From positions 16,685,495-16,749,494 of the forward strand of contig NC_039509.1 of NCBI RefSeq assembly GCF_003672135.1: a stretch of 64,000 nucleotides of DNA, written 5' to 3'. The position numbers were made by a program, and so were the translations under genes. The stretch comes from Ooceraea biroi. Its lineage: Eukaryota; Arthropoda; Insecta; Hymenoptera; Formicidae. This document shows positions 56,912 through 64,000 of the stretch, one piece after another (the first letter of the stretch is position 1; each line of letters begins with the position of its first letter). The notes beneath the pieces are model-generated. The model had not been told where the DNA came from. It did not search any database and saw only the letters and a program-made list of their open reading frames with translations.

Positions 56912-59900
56912 AAGAGAGGGAGTGAGAAAGAGAGGCAGAGCAGGGCTCTCTTTCACCTCCCAGGTCCCAGCACCACCGCGCCCCGATATTTGCGCGCCAT
57001 CCTTTGCCGGCACTCTTTAGGTAGCTTTCACGCCGAATTGTATGTTATCTTCGTGTACTAGAAGGAAAAGAGTCTAAGTAAAGGATTTTGGAACGGGAGA
57101 GGGAGAAATCCTTTCGGCGCGGATTCAGCAAAAGTTTTATCGTATCGAATCGTACAAAAAACACACTCTGAAAAACAACACAGATTCCTTCTGAATAATT
57201 CAATGATAAAATGACAAGTAAAAAAGTCGATAATACAATATAGTGCAAAAGTGACACACACACACACATATATGCGTGTATATGCATATTTTGTCTTGAA
57301 GAAATACATTTTTTGAAATAGATGGATATCAAATTGGCGGCTGTTTAATTTTAACATGACGCGTTTAAACTACCGTATCGATAATCAGAGTTAGACTAGC
57401 AAAATTTTCCTTCCGAGAAAATCCGAAAGTTCGTGCCATAATTTGCGCAAATTTCCTCAACTCCGTGCGCAATATCTTCCTTTGCAATTTTTCCTCGTGT
57501 GGCCCACGAGGCTTCCGATTAAAAGCTTTGTAAGAGAACATTGTAAAATCGACGATACATCTCATGTAAACATTTTCTTCTACATTGTTAGAAACATGTC
57601 TCCATTCCGTTGTACAGATTAAAGATAGCAAATATTATTTATTAATACGCGTTTAACAATGACAACTTGCACGGAAAGTTAATTTGAAACAATTCCTTTG
57701 AACATTACATAAAACGAAACACTCTCGAAATGATTTTCGTAGTAAAGCAACAGCAAGCGACAACGGACAAACGATTGAAAACGTTATATTCCGCATCGTG
57801 TTTCCAGTCGCAAATAAGTCGCTGGATTTATGCGCTATGCGTGCGTGACTTTTGATACACCGCGTATAAGCGCAGATAGGTTTGAACGTCGAGTCGGTCA
57901 CGCGTTGATATTTAAACGTATCGATCGAACTCGCAAACACATTCGTGGTCACCGATATCGAGTGTCGATTTAGAATTTAGTTCATTTGCGAGCGCAAAAC
58001 ATGCATATGGTCGAGTACTTGTGCAATTCGCGTAAAATAATCCGTCTTTGTTAGTACCATCCGACGAAACAAAAAGAGAGAGAAAGGAAGAAGATGACAA
58101 AAAAAACTCATGATAGAAAGTTTAAGAGTGCCCAGCATCTTGAGCCGAGAGTGCCGAGACCGTTGACTCGCCTCGAAAAATATCGTGCTGATATCCGACG
58201 ATATTTGGCGATTTTACTCAAGAGAATTTGTTAGTGATCATTATTGGCATTATTGGCATTTGTAGGTGCGGTTCGTCTACTCGTGGTTTTCCGCAAGCTT
58301 GTGACAATGCGCGTGATCACCGTAATTGAATTTTTCGCTTTTTGCTGATGCAAACGAATATTACGCCTGTCCGACCGTTTTCTCATGTCGATAATAACGA
58401 GTCTAACCAAAAGGATGATATGAAATCACATTTCATGTATCGACATCAATGTTAATCTTTTTATACGAATTCAACGAAATGCATTGTTTGATGAATAACG
58501 TTTGCTTGACTGCGACACGCTCAACAGGCACAGGTACGAATACCTACTATGTATGGTAAAGATAAGCTTAAAGTAGAAACAAGTCACACGTAAGCCAGCA
58601 AACGTAAAATGTTTCAGCGAGACACAACTATCAAGACATCCCCTGAACGGAGCTCCGTAAGTTTATTCCGTTTACGAGGATCGTGCGTGATTATGCAAAC
58701 TATTCAAACACCCTTGATTCGGCAAACTTTTTCATTACGTGCACATACACACAGGTACTAGATGAAAAATAAAAATCCAACTACGCGTCATCAAACATGA
58801 ATTACGCACTAATAACAGCACATGACAATTGACATGTCAATGTTGGAGGAGAGATGGGTTAATTGAAATAATAAAACACGTACACACACAGTATCGTGTA
58901 AAAAGACTGTCTCGAAACATTATCCTAAAAACTACTATTGAATTGCAACAACGTGTGTGTGTGTGTATTACGGCATCGCTCATACTTTCCAGTTCAGTCT
59001 CGGCTTGTCTGGATCTTGTCTCGTCTTGACACGATCACACACGATATATCGAGATATGTCGAGAGATATGAATCTCTTATGAAAATAATTGTTTATAAAT
59101 CGACGGTTTCCTCTGGTTGGCCGGAATGCGCATCGGTATCGGCCGTTGTCGATGTCGCACGCGCGCATGATGCACGTGAAAAGTTGCGCGGCTGTAAAAG
59201 TTCTGTCGGCGAGAGGCCTTTGGCGCATACAATCGTGACATTATTTCCCGTACTGAATGCCAACGCCGTTAGGTACATTGTTCAGGCGCGACTGAATGAG
59301 CACCGATTAAAAATAAATGGCTATATAACACCGCTGACGTAGGGAAGCAATTTTAGTTATTAAAGAGGGACGCTCCCGAGGAATAAAATGCTGCGTCCGA
59401 GGTAAAGGTGAGATACCATTTTACCGAAGGTAAAATAACCGGTATTCTTCCGTCCCCCTCTTCTTCCCTTGCACGGCAACAGAAATGCAATTTGGAAGAA
59501 AAGTCTGCTTTGTAAAGGGGAGATTTATGAACAAGAAAAAAGGACGGACGAAACGCATCGATGCCGGACCGGCCACATGAAAAGGATAATTCTAGTCCGA
59601 CACATTTCCGTCGTGACTCGCGCACAGTCGCGCTAAAATTAATTTCGACGAAAGAGGCGGAAGAAAGTCACGCCGATCGACCAGGAGGCGCCGTATAACA
59701 TTTTTGCATGGTCGCGTCGCTCGTGACTTTTAACGCGTAAATCTCTAAGGACACATCGCAAGAAAAGCAATATTACGACTACATAGTTTTCCGTGGTAGT
59801 TTATTATTTTCAGATATATGACATATACGGACGAAATATCATAGCTGCCAGCGGTCCCACGTAGAAGCGATTAACGCGCGATTAACGCGCGATTAACGAC

Positions 59901-60831
59901 CGCGTGTTTTCAACGATCGCGTGATTGCGCAATCGGCAACGGCGTTTCAATGAGCTCTATTTTTAAACCCGACTCGGCCCGAGGAGCTCACGGCGCTTTT
60001 TATCGGCTTATCTTGCGTTTATCGGCCGCTGCGAATTGCCGCGAATGCGAGATGAGAGTCCTCCCGTATATTTGTTGATCGTTAGCGCGTCGATTGTTCG
60101 TTCGCCACGTTCGTCGACGAACGTGACAATTGGGAGGTTCTCATTCGGAATGTAACGTTACATGTGAAAAATATTTATAAAACGGCACACCAATCTTAAA
60201 ACGCGAAAAAGAAAATAAAAGCTGCTAATCAGCGCGTTAGCTAATATCGAAGGTAAAATATCGATGCTTCGATAGTTCAAAGTATCATAAGTATTCTTAC
60301 ATGAGTCGTGGGGTGCAGTAGCGATGTAAGCCGTGAATAAAAATGGATAAAAATAAGTTTGTCTCAAGCGCGCGCGCACGCCGCATGCTCGCGCATGATT
60401 ATCGTGGGCCAACATAGGTTCTTGGACATTTTTCGTTTTACTCAACAAGTTGAATAGCGCTTAATATATGCGCGCGATTTACGGATCAGGTTTCAAAAGT
60501 GAGCGAAATTGACATTTTGCTCGAAAATGGAAAAGGATGAGTTATAAAATGAAATCGACAAAGTCAAGAGAGAAGACAGACAGGAACGGAGAGAGAAAAC
60601 TTTTGTTTTCAACTATCGCGAGAGTGCGAGTTAGCGGTCGTTAATTCGCCATTTAACGCGAAATAGACGGAATATGCGAAACTGGGATTAACGTAATATT
60701 CCGCTCGATCGAACGACGTGGGCTCCGGTACGTCCACGTAGTAGACACGTATATACGCACACCGACATCCACACACCTACACGTATACGACCGTATTGCA
60801 GGATCTGTACTTACGGACAGACAGAGAGGGA

Positions 60832-60834
<3 letters not shown>

Positions 60835-60882
<48 letters not shown>
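60835..60882. repeat. GA dinucleotide microsatellite (24 units)
   Basis: The longest pure dinucleotide run in the window. It lies in G-alpha-q intron 1 and reads as CT, a pyrimidine tract, in the sense of that transcript. Confidence 0.97.
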
Positions 60883-60885
<3 letters not shown>

Positions 60886-61522
60886 CCGAGCGAGCATGCA
60901 GATGCTCCCGATATATCGGACGCGCGTAAATTCGCTGCAACTTGCCAATGAGGATAATTAAAGATTATCGGGATACATCGCTGGAACAACGTTCTCCCAC
61001 GTGCCGTACAGGCGACCAAATTGATTGCGCCCTGTTAAACGGCAATGCACGATAAGATTCATTACTCGCCGTTTACCGCCTGCGATTACGACGTAACGCG
61101 TATATAAAAGCGCTCGCATTTGTCAGCGACCACGGGAAAGCGGGAGTACGAGGAGGGAGCGAACCGAGTAAACAGAATGAATATAAAGACACCGCGCGTG
61201 CTACCAGTGCGTATACACGAGAGAAAAATAACTTTTCCATTATCATCCGCGCTACTGTTCTTACCGTGTATCTCTTTATCTCGCGCGTATATTCTCTACA
61301 TTGTTTTACATTTCTTTCATAATCGACGCTCACTTTTAATGTTGCGTAATTTTCTATCCTCGGCCGATTGCCGATTAAACTGTATATTCTGCTTTCGTCG
61401 ACCACATTTTCAAGTCACTTCTTAATCGACTTTCTGTCAGTCGATTTTCACGGTTCTCCAGACTCGCATGGCAATCCTGCATGATGTGTCAAACGCACGG
61501 CGAAAATAGCGTCGTGAGAAAA

Positions 61523-61623
61523 ATATCTCGGCGAAGAGGACCTTCGCGGGCTAACGCACACGGATTAAAAAATAACAAATCGATTTTATGATGGACTTAT
61601 TTATAAGGGCTTAATTTTAGTTA
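61523..61623. repeat. Dispersed direct repeat, copy A (about 100 bp)
   Basis: Matches 62133-62231 at roughly 85% by eye, including the shared blocks TAACGCACACGGAT and AATAACAAATCGATTT. The sequence between the copies is not similar. No terminal repeats or coding frame are visible. Confidence 0.75.
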
Positions 61624-62132
61624 TTGCTTGCGACCGAACACGTTGCAAATTGCCTAAAACTCAATTATTATTTCAATTATTATTAGTCTTTGCAACCTTG
61701 CCAATTTTAGTTTTCATAAGATTGTTTGTGTATCTCTAGAATGTTGTTATTTCGCGCTATGTGATAATATTACAATGTTCAAAGACTTAACATCAAAAGG
61801 ATACGAGAGATAGAGCGCAGTTTTTGAGAAAAGTCATAACAAAATTCCAAGTTGCATTCTCTATATGCACACACACGCATGCGCGCGCGTAGATAGTGCA
61901 TTACTCTTTTTCTCCCTTTCTACTTAATGACAAAATTAAAATGCCACTTGGAAAAAAATTTGGGATTTCTTTAAGCATTTCTGGTTTTCTGCTCGATCAT
62001 AAATGCTTGATATAATATGATGCGATGCGTTCGATACAACGAGGGTCGGCAAGGGAAATCATCGGCGAGATGATTCGCGATTAATCTTCCCAGCGATGAT
62101 TTAAATGAATTCGTAGACTTAATTATGGAGTT

Positions 62133-62231
62133 ATTTACCTCAGCAAAGACCTTCGCAGCTTAACGCACACGGATCAAAAATAACAAATCGATTTCATGAT
62201 CAGTTTATTTATAAGAACCTAATTTTAGTTC
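62133..62231. repeat. Dispersed direct repeat, copy B (about 100 bp)
   Basis: Same-orientation partner of 61523-61623, offset by about 610 bp, with several substitutions and small indels. It may be an old local duplication or the ends of a degraded element. Confidence 0.75.
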
Positions 62232-64000
62232 CGCACAACGATGCGCGACAGAGTTTGCTTAAAGTAAAACTTATCATCTCGATGCACTTTACGATATTTA
62301 ATTACAATACTTATATCTGCATCTATTTTTCAAGATACATCTATTGTATCTCTACGCGCGCGCAGTCATTAGCTTGAAATTTATTTGAATATGTTCCGTT
62401 TGTAACTACTAATGTACGCAAGATACGTTGTAACTGTAGAAAAATCTCGAGAATGTCACAAACGCCGTGCGTTTCGCGCTGCGTGGATAAGTGCGTGTAT
62501 GATTTTTGACTAGACCAATCATAGTGTATTTCACTAAATAATGGATGCACGCTCACCAACGATTCCACCGGACAAAGGTCAGCTGTAGCAGGTACATACT
62601 CTCATACGCGGGGCTACGGAAGCGATCGCAATCCTTAATGTCACTACTTCCGCGGCCGTTGTGTGTTTACGAGCGCGCTAATAATACTCGAACACGACTG
62701 GCGATGATGGTCGACTTGGTGGAAGCAAGCAGCGCTATTACTCCCGGCGAATTTGCCTGTGTGATTTTTCCATGCCATCCATGGAGCCGTCCGGCCCGCA
62801 CGAGGCTCGAATCTCGTCGCATTACGGGTCTTAAACGAGCAAACAGCGCGTCGTCCAAGAGCAGAGTGCACAGACGGAAATGAAATTTTGGAGAATTGTG
62901 TCACGCTTATTACGCCGCTTACGTTCTCGTGTCCGGAAAAATACAATTTGAGAAATAAAGACAGAGATTACTCACGCGATACCTATTTCCTACAGTTTCC
63001 ATGCTATTCCGATATAACGAAACGACAAATGTAGTGACAAGTATGTATTTGAGGAATGACACAGGCACAGATTGCATGTACGATAAAATCAACGAATCAA
63101 ATGTTGAAGAAAAGTTACTCCAATTGCCGCTTGTGATTCTCTTAAAACCGGTTTACGACTGTTTGCGTGAATGCAGAGTGACTCATACCTAGAGTATACA
63201 GGAAATGCCAAGAGTGTGTCCTTTATTTAATAGAAAAACAAAAGTTTTGTTCAAACAAGATGAGAGTTTAATTGAAAGAAAGTTCTCTGATCATATCTTT
63301 TATACCGTTTATACTCTTAAACCTTCCTGATAAAACTCTTTATTATTCTTTATGAAAATCATGCGTAAGATGATCGATTAGCATGAAGCAGTGTAGTCCC
63401 GCCGCTAGTAGAACACCGCTGCTTGAAGCTTGAACTTGAAGCGACACCGCAAATTGCAGCAGACTCGTGCGAATTGTTCTTTAAAGCTCAGCAATTATTG
63501 CTTCGCAAACTGTGCGCAAACTTTCTCTCTTTGGACACGCGTGCGTGTACAGTGTGGTCGCGATTCGAGTCGAAGCCGCGAGCGAGCAATCGTTGAAATT
63601 GAATCGCTCGGCTGGGCCGTGATTTACAATTTCGCCAACTCGACAGGCTCATTTCTGCAGTTCGGAACTTGACCGGATGCGAGAAAAGGCTGAATCGACT
63701 GATCGAATGGCGCTCTGTTAATTGAACCTTTTATTTTCAAAATTGAGTTTAGCAGATTGCGAGCGCGAACTTTCGGGGATGTTAATTCGCAGAAATTTAT
63801 AACGATATGCAATTACGAAAAGATGTAACTTTGCTTTACTCACTAACTCTGGACTATATCATGTTCATTTACCTCACGCCTAGCTGTAAACGCGAACGCT
63901 ATAATACGAGAACGTATGGAGATTGAATAAACTTTTTACTCGTCTATGTGTATTGCACGAGCTCGGTTACTCGAGATTTTCCACTCGATCGAAGTGATAA

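Larger units (their letters stand above)
52536..64000 (-). other. G-alpha-q intron 1 (partial, at least 11.5 kb)
   Basis: No reading frame here matches the expected first exon (Met, Cys-rich N-terminus, basic helix ending in a Leu run before GTGES), so exon 1 lies beyond the right edge. The interval holds the foldback element, a 100-bp direct repeat pair (61.5 and 62.1 kb), GA and TA microsatellites and a short 12-bp tandem (GATTAACGCGC type, 59871-59899). Long first introns often carry enhancers, but none can be named from sequence. Confidence 0.7.

Noticed and set aside
1..64000. CRISPR array, prokaryotic operon or viral genes
   Set aside because: No array of spaced repeats with unique spacers, no ribosome-binding-site-led gene strings and no viral protein motifs were seen. 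All confirmed genes are spliced animal genes.
54000..64000. First coding exon of G-alpha-q
   Set aside because: I looked on the minus strand for the Cys-rich start and the Leu-run end in phase 1 and found none, so it is placed outside the window.

Overview
The window looks like nuclear DNA of an insect, most probably a hymenopteran and perhaps an ant. The evidence is multi-exon genes with GT-AG introns, an arthropod-type G-alpha-q gene with duplicated alternative exons, many microsatellites, and a moderately AT-rich background in which CpG is not depleted. The species assignment is inference. There is no bacterial, viral or CRISPR content, and I did not find a wholly new biological system. 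The strongest items are the interleaved alternative exons of G-alpha-q and a foldback transposon in its first intron.

Layout. Positions 1-9.6 kb hold no recognisable coding exon, but contain a CpG-rich, promoter-like block with a GGCGTC hexamer array (about 2.4-3.4 kb) and a 459-bp MITE-like element (6415-6873). A decayed tRNA-Pro copy (9649-9717) and an intact tRNA-Pro(TGG) (9865-9936) follow. A plus-strand gene of five coding exons (10041-23467) then encodes a 334-residue protein with two membrane segments and a Ser/Pro-rich tail. I do not recognise it firmly, though its membrane part recalls the TMEM200 family. Its second coding intron is 8.3 kb. From 23.5 to 33.4 kb there is no recognisable gene, only repeats and weak open frames.

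On the minus strand, 37694-33928 encodes a complete uridine phosphorylase in six coding exons (369 residues), one of whose introns has a GC donor. A candidate extra 3' exon lies just beyond it at 33440-33604. The stretch 37.7-45.9 kb is gene-free apart from a 718-bp inverted-repeat element (39886-40603) and low-complexity tracts. The minus-strand G-protein alpha-q gene runs from 52535 (second coding exon) to 45887. Its first coding exon, about 118 bp by phase and family length, is not visible and must lie beyond 64000, so the 11.5 kb from 52536 to the end is intron 1. Three exon positions are duplicated: 4A/4B, 7A/7B and 8A/8B. That intron carries the 1148-bp foldback element (52720-53867) with near-identical arms and an 8-bp target duplication.

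The three protein genes have no obvious functional link: a membrane protein of unknown role, a nucleoside-salvage enzyme, and a signalling G protein that couples receptors (rhodopsins among them in insects) to phospholipase C-beta.
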